Assembly: GCF_000023125.1 (NCBI RefSeq)
Contig: NC_013037.1
Location: forward strand, 434,001-498,000
Origin: Dyadobacter fermentans DSM 18053
Lineage (GTDB): Bacteria > Bacteroidota > Bacteroidia > Cytophagales > Spirosomataceae
Reading direction: 5' to 3'
DNA length: 64,000 nucleotides
Part shown: positions 55,501 to 62,840 of the stretch, one piece after another
How the letters are laid out: each line of letters opens with the position of its first letter
Numbering within the stretch: position 1 is the first letter of the stretch
Notes under the pieces: model-generated
The model's input: only the letters and a program-made list of their open reading frames with translations
Told to the model about the DNA's origin: nothing
Database searches by the model: none
Program-made: the position numbers and the translations under genes

Positions 55501-56164
55501 CGACTTGGCAAAACTGCGTTACGAGCAGGAGGTAGTAGGTTTCTACATCTCAGGTCACCCGCTGGACACATTCCGTGCGGAACTCGATAACTTCTGCAAC
55601 TGCACGCTCGACAAGGTGATGGAAATCAATGAGGGTGAACGCGCGCCGAAGTATTATGGCAAAGACATTAATGTGGCGGGGATTGTCACGAGTGCGCAGG
55701 AACGGATGTCGAAAAACGGCAGCTTGTTCATGATTTTCAAGATAGAAGATTACCAGGGCGCGATGGAAATGCTGATCGGCGGGGAGGATTATATCCGTTT
55801 CAAAAATTACCTGCAAGTAGGTCAATTTCTGTACATTAAAGGAAAAGTCCAGAACCGCTGGAAGCAGGAAGACCAGTTTGAATTCAAGATTTCGCAAATC
55901 CAGCTCCTGCCTGAGATCATGGAGAAAATGTGCAGGAAAATCAAGATCAACCTTACGCTGGATCAAATCGACGCACAGTTCATTCATGTGCTCAACGAAA
56001 CCTTCGGAAGCTACCCCGGCGGGTGCCAGGTAAGCATGACGGTAAAGGACCCCGAGACGCACCTGGAAGTCGAAATGTTATCGCGCGGTTACCGTGTAGC
56101 GCCTAGTAATGAGCTGTTTAAGGTGCTCAGGGGCTTCCACGGCGTGAAATTCTCCTTAAACTAA
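52514..56164 (+). CDS. dnaE: DNA polymerase III subunit alpha
   Basis: A 1216-residue replicative polymerase. The PHP domain is at the N-terminus (FSHLHCHTQFSLLDGAAD). The polymerase core contains GPGRGSAAGSAVAYAIG and the catalytic aspartates in PDIDTDF (429-435, D430 and D432). The fingers and thumb include RNTGIHAAGIIIAP and NAIFQFESDGMKKYM. The helix-hairpin-helix and OB-fold region (about 990-1100) and a C-terminal domain follow. It is full length with no inteins. It is the chromosomal replicase catalytic subunit. It is followed after 85 bp by trxA, an order often seen in Cytophagales. Confidence 0.96.
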   Translation: MQFSHLHCHTQFSLLDGAADIKKLFKKAKEDNMPAVAITDHGNMFGVFEFVAEGNKQGIKPIVGCEFYVVEDRHVRQFTKDKKDVRHHQLLLAKDEIGYKNLVKMCSLGFIEGMYGKYPRIDKDLIVQYHKGLIATTCCIGAIIPKTIIRQGEEAAEREFKWWLDLFGDDFYVELQRHDIRDQYIVNEVLIKFARKYNVKIICSNDSHYVDRDDWNAHDILLCINTGDKQSTPSAKDFDDEKGIPKGSRFAFYNDQFYFKKTSEMLQLFNDLPESLDNTNEIVDKIKTLDLRKDILLPNFPIPDEFKTHTLSEMVGKKELTADVLNQWEYLRHLTFEGARKKYDVVTPEIEERLNFELQTIRNMGFPGYFLIVADFIDAGRKMGVFIGPGRGSAAGSAVAYAIGITNIDPVKYDLLFERFLNPDRISMPDIDTDFDDDGRQKVIDYVVKKYGYNQVAQIVTYGTMAAKSAIKDVARVMDLPLPDANMLAKLVPDKPTYNMTLNRIFTAPLEGEGSLMKKEGISPDELENVKRMRAIAVGNDLQASVLQEARRLEGTVRNTGIHAAGIIIAPSDLTEIIPVSTSKDSDFLITQYQGKIIEDAGVIKMDFLGLRNLSIIKEALRMIKNNYGHDIVIDDVPLDDPKVFELFQRGETNAIFQFESDGMKKYMRDLIPDRFEHLIAMNALYRPGPIAYIPNFIRRKNGQEEVTYDLPELEEYLADTYGITVYQEQVMLLSQKLAGFTKGQADTLRKAMGKKQIETLNKLKGDFMKGGTEKGLDAKKLEKIWTDWEAFASYAFNKSHSTCYAFVAYQTAYLKAHYPAEYMAAVLTSSLGSIDKITFFMEECKNLSLPVLGPDINESERQFSVNKKGEIRFGLAGVKGSGDAAVESIIEERAKGGPFKDVFDFMTRVNLRTVNKKTLESLAYAGAFDCFTDYHRAQYFTAEQGENGTFIEKLIRYANNYHAEKSSAQASLFGMLGDSGSTLAKPKAADIGPWDDLAKLRYEQEVVGFYISGHPLDTFRAELDNFCNCTLDKVMEINEGERAPKYYGKDINVAGIVTSAQERMSKNGSLFMIFKIEDYQGAMEMLIGGEDYIRFKNYLQVGQFLYIKGKVQNRWKQEDQFEFKISQIQLLPEIMEKMCRKIKINLTLDQIDAQFIHVLNETFGSYPGGCQVSMTVKDPETHLEVEMLSRGYRVAPSNELFKVLRGFHGVKFSLN

Positions 56165-56249
56165 TTTGTAATCATTTAAATCTGGAACTTTTAGATAGTA
56201 ATAATCCTTATTAACCCAGATTGATAAATAACATTTAGACACTTAAAAC

Positions 56250-56582
56250 ATGGGAAAAGCACTTGAAATTACCGATAGCACCTTTGATGAACTGATCCAG
56301 GGCGAAAAACCAGTACTTGTTGACTTCTGGGCTGAGTGGTGCGGACCTTGTAAGATGATCGGACCAGTTGTAGAGCAACTCGCCGGCGAATACGAAGGCA
56401 AGGCTGTTATCGGTAAAATGGACGTGGATATGAACTCGTCGGTACCTGCAAAATTTGGTATCCGCAGTATCCCAACGCTAATGATCTTCAAAGGCGGCCA
56501 GTTGGTAGATAAAGTAGTAGGCGTTGTTCCCAAAACAACCCTTGAAGATAAATTGAATGCTCAAATCGAAGCGACCGTTTGA
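56250..56582 (+). CDS. trxA: Thioredoxin
   Basis: A 110-residue classical thioredoxin with active site WCGPC (C31, C34), preceding VDFWAEW and cis-Pro loop RSIPTLMIF. It is soluble and cytoplasmic; it reduces protein disulfides using thioredoxin reductase. It has its own AT-rich upstream region (56165-56249) and a strong terminator at 56610. Confidence 0.96.
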   Translation: MGKALEITDSTFDELIQGEKPVLVDFWAEWCGPCKMIGPVVEQLAGEYEGKAVIGKMDVDMNSSVPAKFGIRSIPTLMIFKGGQLVDKVVGVVPKTTLEDKLNAQIEATV

Positions 56583-56609
56583 TAATCGCTGATTTGTGAA
56601 AGAGTGAGA

Positions 56610-56633
56610 GGCCCCGGTGACGGGGCCTTTTTT
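56610..56633 (+). terminator. Rho-independent terminator of trxA
   Basis: Stem GGCCCCG (56610-56616) pairs with CGGGGCC (56621-56627) across a GTGA tetraloop, followed by six T residues. It starts 27 bp after the trxA stop. Confidence 0.9.
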
Positions 56634-56681
56634 GTTTGTATGCTGTCAAAGTCCCATTTTTCATCAACCTAAACATTTCAC

Positions 56682-56900
56682 ATGAAGGCGATTTACGTAA
56701 TTGTTGAAAGAAATGAGGATCTATTTTGTGCCTGTGCTGACAATGTTCACAAAATATTCGGCTGCGGTGAGACCATGCAGGAAGTAAAGCAATCGATTTT
56801 CGAATGCATTGAAATTGTGAAGTCATTCGATGACAAGAACATACCGGCCGGACTCAAAAGGGAATACGAGCTTGTCTGGAAATTTGCACAGGTTGGGTAG
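56682..56900 (+). pseudogene. Truncated HicB-like antitoxin
   Basis: A 72-residue product matching the N-terminal partner-binding domain of Bacteroidota HicB antitoxins (IYVIVERNEDLFCACADNV; GCGETMQEVKQSI; LKREYELVWKF). Complete relatives are about 130 residues and continue into a C-terminal helix-turn-helix DNA-binding domain. Here the frame ends at KFAQVG, right where a hairpin-repeat region begins. No HicA toxin gene is next to it. It may be a remnant, or a short functional protein. It carries its own ATG after an AT-rich leader, so it may still be expressed. Confidence 0.6.
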
Positions 56901-56952
56901 TGATCTGTTAGCGATTGAGCTCTGATTGCCAGCATCCTGTCAAGGTGCGATT

Positions 56953-56977
56953 GGTTGTTACATGCCTGACGGCATTT
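56953..56977 (-). repeat. Hairpin repeat unit A
   Basis: Read on the minus strand: ATGCC stem, GTCA loop, GGCAT stem, tail GTAACAA. It is the first of four related units between 56953 and 57155, which all have a 5-bp stem closed by C-GT(N)A-G and a tail close to RTAACAA. Confidence 0.65.
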
Positions 56978-57010
56978 CGCGCAAGTCGGGTATTGCGGCG
57001 TTGCTACCAG

Positions 57011-57032
57011 TATTACATGCCTAACGGCATTG
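57011..57032 (-). repeat. Hairpin repeat unit B
   Basis: Minus strand: ATGCC stem, GTTA loop, GGCAT stem, tail GTAATA. It has the same stem as unit A with a one-base loop change, 55 bp further on. Confidence 0.65.
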
Positions 57033-57076
57033 ATGGCTCTAATTTGACGGATACCGGGCGTTAGCAGTCGGGAGCC

Positions 57077-57098
57077 AAGTCGCGTAGCGACGTAACAA
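57077..57098 (+). repeat. Hairpin repeat unit C
   Basis: Plus strand: GTCGC stem (57079-57083), GTA loop, GCGAC stem (57087-57091), tail GTAACAA. The orientation is opposite to units A and B. The stem differs from A/B at most positions but is perfectly paired. Confidence 0.65.
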
Positions 57099-57125
57099 TG
57101 GTAGCGAATCGGACGTACGCCACCT

Positions 57126-57818
57126 CTAACGTAAATCCCGTAGGGATATAACAACACCGCAGGATAATTTCAAAATAGCCGCAACATGCGAGAACAGCAC
57201 CGCAGGCACAATGAATGCCGGTAGCAAAACGTACGGCGCTTTCAACACCCCTACATTAGGCCGATCGAATGCGAATTGCTGAAACGGGGTAGGCGCGGAG
57301 AGAATGGCGCGGACTACGATGTTGAGCAGCGAACCGAGGCAAACGATGTTCCACACGAGCAAACCACTGTTGCCTACAAGCCCCTTTCGATAAGCCAACC
57401 AAACCAATGGAGCGGTGATGCCGGAAAGGATATCCGGATTACTGCCTTCAAATGTCATCAGTTTGGGAATTTCCCCCATTTGAAATAGAAAAAGCAGCAC
57501 CAGCTCTACCGCAATGCGAACGGTATGGAGCAAGCTCAGGTATTTCAATGAGCTGTTGGTAACTAACATACGACGCTGGAGAAGTGACAGGTACACAATT
57601 AAAAATAGAGGCGGCCCGATCGCCAGGGCAAAATGCGGAGGCATACTGGTAGTATTGAGGTAAAAGCCGTTGGCGCTCAGCAGGATTTGCAGCGGCATCC
57701 AAGCAAGTAGCAGAAACCACAGGAATTTCGGAGCGTCGATGGCGCGGTAAAGTATGGTCCAGGTAACGATGACGGTTACGATAAACAATGTAGGGAGGAT
57801 AAATGCAGTGTTAGTCAT
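57126..57818 (-). CDS. Seven-helix membrane protein, unknown function
   Basis: A 230-residue integral membrane protein with about seven hydrophobic helices. I chose the ATG at 57818 (MTNTAFILPTLFIVTVIV); the longer frame adds a hydrophilic extension that reads into a repeat region. I do not recognise the family beyond a general resemblance to small uncharacterised Bacteroidota membrane proteins. Its last residues, GVVISLRDLR plus the stop, are encoded by hairpin repeat D. The original C-terminus may therefore have been replaced by repeat insertion. The downstream side is the repeat cluster and the upstream side is a 10-bp tandem repeat. Confidence 0.7.
   Translation of the reverse strand: MTNTAFILPTLFIVTVIVTWTILYRAIDAPKFLWFLLLAWMPLQILLSANGFYLNTTSMPPHFALAIGPPLFLIVYLSLLQRRMLVTNSSLKYLSLLHTVRIAVELVLLFLFQMGEIPKLMTFEGSNPDILSGITAPLVWLAYRKGLVGNSGLLVWNIVCLGSLLNIVVRAILSAPTPFQQFAFDRPNVGVLKAPYVLLPAFIVPAVLFSHVAAILKLSCGVVISLRDLR
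57133..57155 (+). repeat. Hairpin repeat unit D, overlapping a coding 3' end
   Basis: Plus strand: ATCCC stem (57135-57139), GTA loop, GGGAT stem (57143-57147), tail ATAACAA. It lies inside the last codons of the minus-strand membrane protein gene and supplies its final residues. Confidence 0.65.
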
Positions 57819-57920
57819 AGCGATGATTGATTTTTGACACGAATTAAACCAATCATCCGACGAAGAATCTTGCCAAATGACAACCAATGGTAACCTCCTG
57901 CGATGAATGTCCAAGCCTCA

Positions 57921-57990
57921 ACTATCAACGACCATATATGACCACACATGACTACCAATGACCAGGCGTGACCATAGATGACCATCAACG
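57921..57990. repeat. 10-bp tandem repeat, about seven copies
   Basis: Seven consecutive decamers follow the consensus ACCANNNATG: units at 57921, 57931, 57941, 57951, 57961, 57971 and 57981, with the first and last more degenerate. Positions 1, 2, 4 and 10 are nearly constant and positions 5-7 vary freely. It ends 10 bp before the Crp-family gene stop, between that gene and the membrane protein gene (both minus strand). A 60-residue frame across it is low-complexity and not believed to be a gene. Confidence 0.75.
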
Positions 57991-58000
57991 CCCGCACCGA

Positions 58001-58597
58001 CTATTTCCCCGAAATTTCCTTTCGAATCCGGCTTAGGGAGGTATCGGTAATGCCGAGGTAGGAGGCGATGGTGCGGAGCGGGGCGTGCTGAAAGATGTCC
58101 GGGCTGCTTTGAAGTAGCTGCAAATACCGGGTTTCAGCGGTTTCAGTGATGGTCGAGAGCATGCGGGATTTGAGATTGGAGAATCCCCGGACGAGGATGC
58201 TCCTTCCGAATTCGCGGAATTCCGGTAATGCGTGAAACAGCTCGTTGAGCGTCGCGTACGTGATCGCGATGCCCGCACAATGCGTAAGCGCCTGTATGTT
58301 CTCGCGCGAGGGAACGCGGTGGAAAAACGAAGTTATCTCAAAAACAACCTGTTGCGGGCCATGGAAGCTGGTCGTAATATCGTTGCCGTCGGGATCTGTG
58401 GCGAACGACCGCATATATCCTTCGGTCAGAAAAACGTATTCGTTGGAAATGGCGCCCTCTTTCAGCAGAAAATCGCCCCTCTTAATTTGCAGCGGGTAGA
58501 ACCGTTCCGAAACTTCCGACGCCATTTTAACTGACATCGGATAGGCTTTTGTGATAAAATCAAGCAGTTTCAACTGTTCTGGCGACAGGTTACTCAT
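58001..58597 (-). CDS. Crp/Fnr-family transcriptional regulator
   Basis: A 198-residue regulator. Residues about 30-120 form the cyclic-nucleotide-binding-like beta-roll (LQIKRGDFLLKEGAISNEYVFL; GYMRSFATDPDGNDIT). Residues about 150-196 form the winged helix (APLRTIASYLGITDTSLSRIRK). The glycine and arginine contacts typical of cAMP binding are not obvious, so another effector or none is likely, as in many Bacteroidota members. It overlaps the epimerase gene by 8 bp and is the last gene of the 64-58 kb minus-strand run. It may regulate that run, which is inferred from position. Confidence 0.88.
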   Translation of the reverse strand: MSNLSPEQLKLLDFITKAYPMSVKMASEVSERFYPLQIKRGDFLLKEGAISNEYVFLTEGYMRSFATDPDGNDITTSFHGPQQVVFEITSFFHRVPSRENIQALTHCAGIAITYATLNELFHALPEFREFGRSILVRGFSNLKSRMLSTITETAETRYLQLLQSSPDIFQHAPLRTIASYLGITDTSLSRIRKEISGK

Positions 58598-59468
58598 TGA
58601 TTTCTATTGCAAAACTTGCCTCAAACGTACCGCCCGCTTCCAGTTTTAAAATCCCTTCCTTCGTCTCAAAATTCTGGTCCGAATCCGCATTGTCCGCAAT
58701 GCCGAGCCACGGCTCTATACATACGAAATGGCCGCCTGGCTTTGCCCAAATGCCGAGGTAGGGGAAATCTTTATAGTAAACAGTGACTACCTGCCCCGAT
58801 TTCGTGCTTCTCAAACTGACTTGTTTTGAAATCAAATGCTTGAAAATCAGTGCATCGTTGTCGAAGAGATGGGTGTTCAGGTGCAGCACGTTGGTATGTT
58901 CCAAAACCGGCCTTGTGGTCTTGCTTACAAGTCCGTTCTTTTCTAAAAGCCAGGTCGAGTCGTTTTCGATGGCTTCGAATTCAAGGTAATAGTCCTCGTA
59001 AACTTCATCCTCATGCAGCGGGCATTTGAATGCCGGGTGACCGCCAAGGGAGAAGAGCATTTCTGAATCGCCGTGGTTGAGCACTTTGTGATCTACGACA
59101 ATGCGCTTGCCTTCCAGCCGGTAGGTAATTTGAAATTCAAATTCAAACGGGTAAATGGCAAGCGTTTCTTCGCTGTATTTTAAAGTAAATGTAAGACTGT
59201 CAGTCGTTTGGTTAGTCAGCTTTACATTGGCGTTGTTGCGGACCATCCCGTGGCGCGGTACCGGATATTCATTGCCTTTGTATTTTACAAAACCATCCTT
59301 GATGGCCCCGATAACCGGAAAAAGCACCGGTGCATAACTGGACCAAACCGATGGCTCGGCGTTCCAGAGGAAATCCTTGCCCGTAACGGTCGATTGGATC
59401 TGGCAGAGTTCGGCGCCGGTTTCCTGTACGGCAATTTTCAAATGGTCGTTTTGAATGGAATAGTTCAT
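58590..59468 (-). CDS. Aldose 1-epimerase family protein (LacX-like)
   Basis: A 292-residue galactose-mutarotase-fold enzyme. The ATG at 59468 gives MNYSIQNDHLKIAVQETGAEL, the usual start. The putative catalytic His lies in SLGGHPAFKCP and the catalytic Glu in VCIEPWLG. The LacX subgroup is close but its sugar is not firmly known. It lies 5 bp after the aminotransferase gene and overlaps the Crp-family gene by 8 bp. A sugar step in a pathway otherwise made of amide ligases is odd, so it may be an unrelated passenger. Confidence 0.85.
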   Translation of the reverse strand: MNYSIQNDHLKIAVQETGAELCQIQSTVTGKDFLWNAEPSVWSSYAPVLFPVIGAIKDGFVKYKGNEYPVPRHGMVRNNANVKLTNQTTDSLTFTLKYSEETLAIYPFEFEFQITYRLEGKRIVVDHKVLNHGDSEMLFSLGGHPAFKCPLHEDEVYEDYYLEFEAIENDSTWLLEKNGLVSKTTRPVLEHTNVLHLNTHLFDNDALIFKHLISKQVSLRSTKSGQVVTVYYKDFPYLGIWAKPGGHFVCIEPWLGIADNADSDQNFETKEGILKLEAGGTFEASFAIEINE

Positions 59469-59473
59469 ATGAT

Positions 59474-60685
59474 TCAAGAATTCAGGACATTGATAATGGT
59501 CGCACATGCTTCGCGGATCTGCTCTTCGGTTATGGTCAGCGGTGGGGCAATGCGCATGGAATTATCGCAAAAAAGGAACCAGTCGGTAACGACGCCGAGT
59601 TCAATGCATCGGTCGATGGTCGCTTTCAGCTTGTCGAACGATTCCATTTCCGCCGCAAGCATAAGGCCCTTTCCCCGTATTTCCTTGATTTCGGGATGAA
59701 TCAGCAGGGATTTGAATAGTTCACCCTTTTGGATTGCTCCTTCGGGAAGGCGCTCATCGATGGTTACATTCAAAGCAGCCAGCGATGCCGCGCAGCTCAC
59801 CGGGTGCCCGCCAAAAGTGGTGATATGGCCAAGTATTGGGTTGGTTTTCAGTACCTTCATCACCTCCTGGGAAGCCATGAAAGCCCCGATCGGCATGCCG
59901 CCGCCCATTCCTTTTGCACTCAGCAAAATGTCCGGGTAAATTCCATGTTGCTCGAATGCCCAAAAGCTTCCCGTCCGGCCGAAGCCAGTTTGAATTTCAT
60001 CTAAAATGAGCAAAGTGCCTGTCTTGGTGCATTTCCGGCGCAATGCCACTAAGTAGTCCGCATCCGGCACACGAACGCCCGATTCTCCGCCGATCACCTC
60101 GATGATCACAGCGGCAGTTTCGGTGGTAATTTTTTCTAAATCAGGTAAATAGCCGTGACGAATGTGCTTCACGCCCGGTAGCAGCGGCCGGAAGTTTCGT
60201 TTGAAAAACTCCGCACCAGCCAGGCTCAATGCGCCCTGCGTAGCGCCATGGTAGGCATTGTAGCAGGAAATAAATTCCCGCCTTTTGGTAAATCGTTTAG
60301 CCAGTTTCATAGCTCCTTCCACCGCTTCGGTGCCCGAATTAGTGAAATACACATTGTCGATCAGGCCGAAAGGCGAGGGGTGGGCGGCATTCAGTTTCAG
60401 GGTGTCGGCTAATGCTTTTGCAAGTTGTACCTGCGCGCTTTGCACGTATTCGCCGTACACGAGCAGGTGCATGTGCTTGTCGAGCTGCTTATGAATGGCT
60501 TCAAGCACTTTCGGGTGCCGGTGGCCGACGTTGCTCACGCCGATGCCGGAAATAAGGTCCATGTACGATTTACCGTCCGGACCGTACATATAAACGCCCT
60601 CCGCTCTTTCAATTTCGAGTGCAAGGGGAAAATCGGAAGTCTGCGCCAGATGGTCGAAAAAGTGCTGGCGATGTGAAATATGCAT
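59474..60685 (-). CDS. Class III PLP-dependent aminotransferase
   Basis: A 403-residue aminotransferase of the ornithine/acetylornithine/GABA class. The ATG at 60685 (MHISHRQHFFDHLAQ) was chosen. PLP contacts are NSGTEAVEGA, the aspartate in LILDEIQTGFGRTG (D229) and Schiff-base lysine K258 in LSAKGMGGGMPIGA. It moves an amino group between an omega-amino compound and an oxo acid; the amine is unknown. It starts 1 bp after the ATP-grasp gene stop and is followed by the epimerase gene after 5 bp, so the unit is tightly coupled. Confidence 0.9.
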   Translation of the reverse strand: MHISHRQHFFDHLAQTSDFPLALEIERAEGVYMYGPDGKSYMDLISGIGVSNVGHRHPKVLEAIHKQLDKHMHLLVYGEYVQSAQVQLAKALADTLKLNAAHPSPFGLIDNVYFTNSGTEAVEGAMKLAKRFTKRREFISCYNAYHGATQGALSLAGAEFFKRNFRPLLPGVKHIRHGYLPDLEKITTETAAVIIEVIGGESGVRVPDADYLVALRRKCTKTGTLLILDEIQTGFGRTGSFWAFEQHGIYPDILLSAKGMGGGMPIGAFMASQEVMKVLKTNPILGHITTFGGHPVSCAASLAALNVTIDERLPEGAIQKGELFKSLLIHPEIKEIRGKGLMLAAEMESFDKLKATIDRCIELGVVTDWFLFCDNSMRIAPPLTITEEQIREACATIINVLNS

Positions 60686-60686
60686 T

Positions 60687-61880
60687 CTATTGTTCAAAAA
60701 AACTGGCACTGCCGCCTACCCAGGTAAAATCCTTGTTGTACCGTACCCCGATCATTTCCCCGCGGCTCAACCGGCTGAGGCTGATCAGCAATTCGGGCTT
60801 TTCGGCATCGTCGGGCCAGCCGTACATCATGCGGATCTCGCATTTCACAAGGCCGTCGGGCGCCCGGATCACGGGTTCGTAGGCGACTTTTCGTTGCAAG
60901 ATATAATTTTCCGGGTCGGGAATGGCGTCCAGATCCGCTTTTGTAATGTGCAGTTGCACGCCCGAGCCCGCGAAAGAGAACAGGGGTTTCAACACGTAAT
61001 TTGAAAGATCGTCAGGGAAATTGCCTTCATAATCGCTCAGAAAACGCGTTTCAGGCACAAATTCTCCATTCAATAAAGGCAAAGCAAACTTACTGATCCT
61101 GAAAAACCAATTGGGATGTCCCACCCATTGCACGTCAATGTCGTCGGTGAAATGGTAGCTGGTTTGCAGGTCGGGGTAGTTGAGCAGGTCGTCGAAAATA
61201 AGCCGGTTGTAAATGCGTTTGACGCGGATTTTCCGACCATCTTTTTCATAAAACAGCTGCGTTCCCTCGCGGATCAGTTTCGTGTAGCAAACTGCCTGAA
61301 TGCCCAGCATTTGCTCCGTGACGGCGAAATCAATGCGCGTTTTTTGATTTTCCGGATATATTTCAAGCAAAATCACATGCTCGGGCTGCTCACTGCCAAG
61401 GATCAATGCTTTCAGTTTAGCCACATATTCATCCAAAGTACGGGTGCCAAACAGATATGCAAAATTGGACTGGACGTCAAAATATTTCCCGAAAGACTCG
61501 GACAGAAAAGCCTGATACCCGAAAATGGAAGGAAAGCCTTGAAGTTCAATAAGTTGTGGAATGAGTTCGCCCGCAGCATTACGACAAATGGCGTAGTCAA
61601 TGGCCAAAAAAGAGGTATGTGCATTCTCGCCCGGCACATGCTGGCTGGCAGGCACGGCGCGATCGGTTTTAGCCCGGAAATCGGGAGAAAGTAATGTGCC
61701 GATTATTTCGTCGGATGCCCACAAGATCTTCTTTTTCAAATCTTTGGGTATGAAAACGGGCGTTTCTGCTACCCTGAAATCCAGCTGTCCGGGAAACGCC
61801 GAACCCAGCGATTCTACGAATTCCTCGTATCCTTTCTCCGTAAAGGAGCGGTTGAACGCTTCCCGGGCTTGCTTATGCAT
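60687..61880 (-). CDS. ATP-grasp-like ligase, unknown substrate
   Basis: A 397-residue protein I place with ATP-grasp carboxylate-amine ligases. The C-terminal half shows the expected order: VLKPLFSFAGSGV with probable ATP-binding K298 and a flexible Gly/Ser loop (303-308), YILQRKV (327-332) and CEIRMMYGW (347-355) as metal or substrate strands. The N-terminal half (about 90-250) with IELQGFPSIFGYQ would be the substrate domain. It overlaps the glutamine amidotransferase gene by 8 bp upstream and the aminotransferase gene follows after 1 bp. The neighbours suggest it joins a carboxylate to an amine. The product is unknown and the family assignment is by motif only. Confidence 0.65.
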   Translation of the reverse strand: MHKQAREAFNRSFTEKGYEEFVESLGSAFPGQLDFRVAETPVFIPKDLKKKILWASDEIIGTLLSPDFRAKTDRAVPASQHVPGENAHTSFLAIDYAICRNAAGELIPQLIELQGFPSIFGYQAFLSESFGKYFDVQSNFAYLFGTRTLDEYVAKLKALILGSEQPEHVILLEIYPENQKTRIDFAVTEQMLGIQAVCYTKLIREGTQLFYEKDGRKIRVKRIYNRLIFDDLLNYPDLQTSYHFTDDIDVQWVGHPNWFFRISKFALPLLNGEFVPETRFLSDYEGNFPDDLSNYVLKPLFSFAGSGVQLHITKADLDAIPDPENYILQRKVAYEPVIRAPDGLVKCEIRMMYGWPDDAEKPELLISLSRLSRGEMIGVRYNKDFTWVGGSASFFEQ

Positions 61881-62715
61881 AGGCTGGCTGCAACGTTTTG
61901 GTAAATGCGTTTTTCAAAAATGCCGGAATAACCACCGTCTCGGTCATTGAAATTTTGTCCGGGTCGTTCAAATGCTCGATCATATCGCTGTATTTCTGCT
62001 CGCCGTGCGCCTTCACAATCGCCACCTTCTTGTCTTCATCCAAAAAGTAACGGAGCATTCCTTCGGCATCGGCCTCCGGATGAAATTGGGTACCTACGAT
62101 TTCGTTCGAGAAGCGGACGGCCATGACAGCGCGTTCCAGCGGCACATGCGGACGGATTTTTTCGAGACAAAGCAGCTTCGCGCCCATCGCATCAAACGCA
62201 AACCGGTTGGGCTGCGTGACCTGGAAATCGCGCGAATCCACGATCCAGAAAGGGTCGGCCAATGCATTCAGCAGCGGATCTTTGCGGCCGGCTGAGGTTT
62301 TGTGCACCGGAAAAGTGCCGAACGAAGTCTTCCGCCGCTTGCTCACCGCCGCCAGCTCCCAGTGAATGCAGGCCATTTGAAACGAGTGGCAAATCAGGAA
62401 CAAATGCTTTTTGATACGGTTTTGCCGCTTCGCATTGTAAGCTAATATCTTATCCAGAAATCCGAAAAAGCGCTTTTCCCATGCCTCGCCAACCGGTGCC
62501 GGATTGCCGGGTCCGCCGGTAGAAATGTAGGCGTCGAAGTCCATTCCCGGTATTTCCAGCTTTTGTCTTACATCAAAAACAGTGAATTCAACGGGCACGT
62601 TTTCATGCTCTCCGAATGCGGAAATGATCTTTTTGATGCATCGCATTCCCTCGTTGGGGTGGCCGTTGTACATGTCCAGGATCGCGATCCGGAAATGTTT
62701 TTCATGAGTAGTCAT
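61873..62715 (-). CDS. Class I glutamine amidotransferase-like protein
   Basis: A 280-residue stand-alone GATase1 domain. The nucleophile elbow is LICHSFQM with C109, and the catalytic pair is H212 and E214 in GTQFHPEAD. The oxyanion region STGGPGNP lies at 65-72. No synthetase domain is attached. Family members either release ammonia from glutamine for a partner or hydrolyse gamma-glutamyl bonds. It overlaps the ATP-grasp gene by 8 bp, so the partner is probably that protein. Residues about 225-280 form an extra helical extension with unknown role. It is cytoplasmic. Confidence 0.85.
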   Translation of the reverse strand: MTTHEKHFRIAILDMYNGHPNEGMRCIKKIISAFGEHENVPVEFTVFDVRQKLEIPGMDFDAYISTGGPGNPAPVGEAWEKRFFGFLDKILAYNAKRQNRIKKHLFLICHSFQMACIHWELAAVSKRRKTSFGTFPVHKTSAGRKDPLLNALADPFWIVDSRDFQVTQPNRFAFDAMGAKLLCLEKIRPHVPLERAVMAVRFSNEIVGTQFHPEADAEGMLRYFLDEDKKVAIVKAHGEQKYSDMIEHLNDPDKISMTETVVIPAFLKNAFTKTLQPAYA

Positions 62716-62840
62716 TACAATTTGTGGCCGGTCGGTGTCAATGAAATCAGCCTTTAAGTTAGAGAATCGGGTAACCTATTTTTAACAAAACTCTTCCTGA
62801 TAAGTTCGGGTTTTGGGCTAAAAGTTTGATTTAATTCTAA

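Noticed and set aside
57921..57990. CRISPR array
   Set aside because: The units are 10 bp with no spacers and there are no cas genes in the window.
57815..57997. 60-residue minus-strand ORF across the tandem repeat
   Set aside because: Its content follows the 10-bp repeat, which is out of frame with codons. It has no ribosome-binding context or domain.
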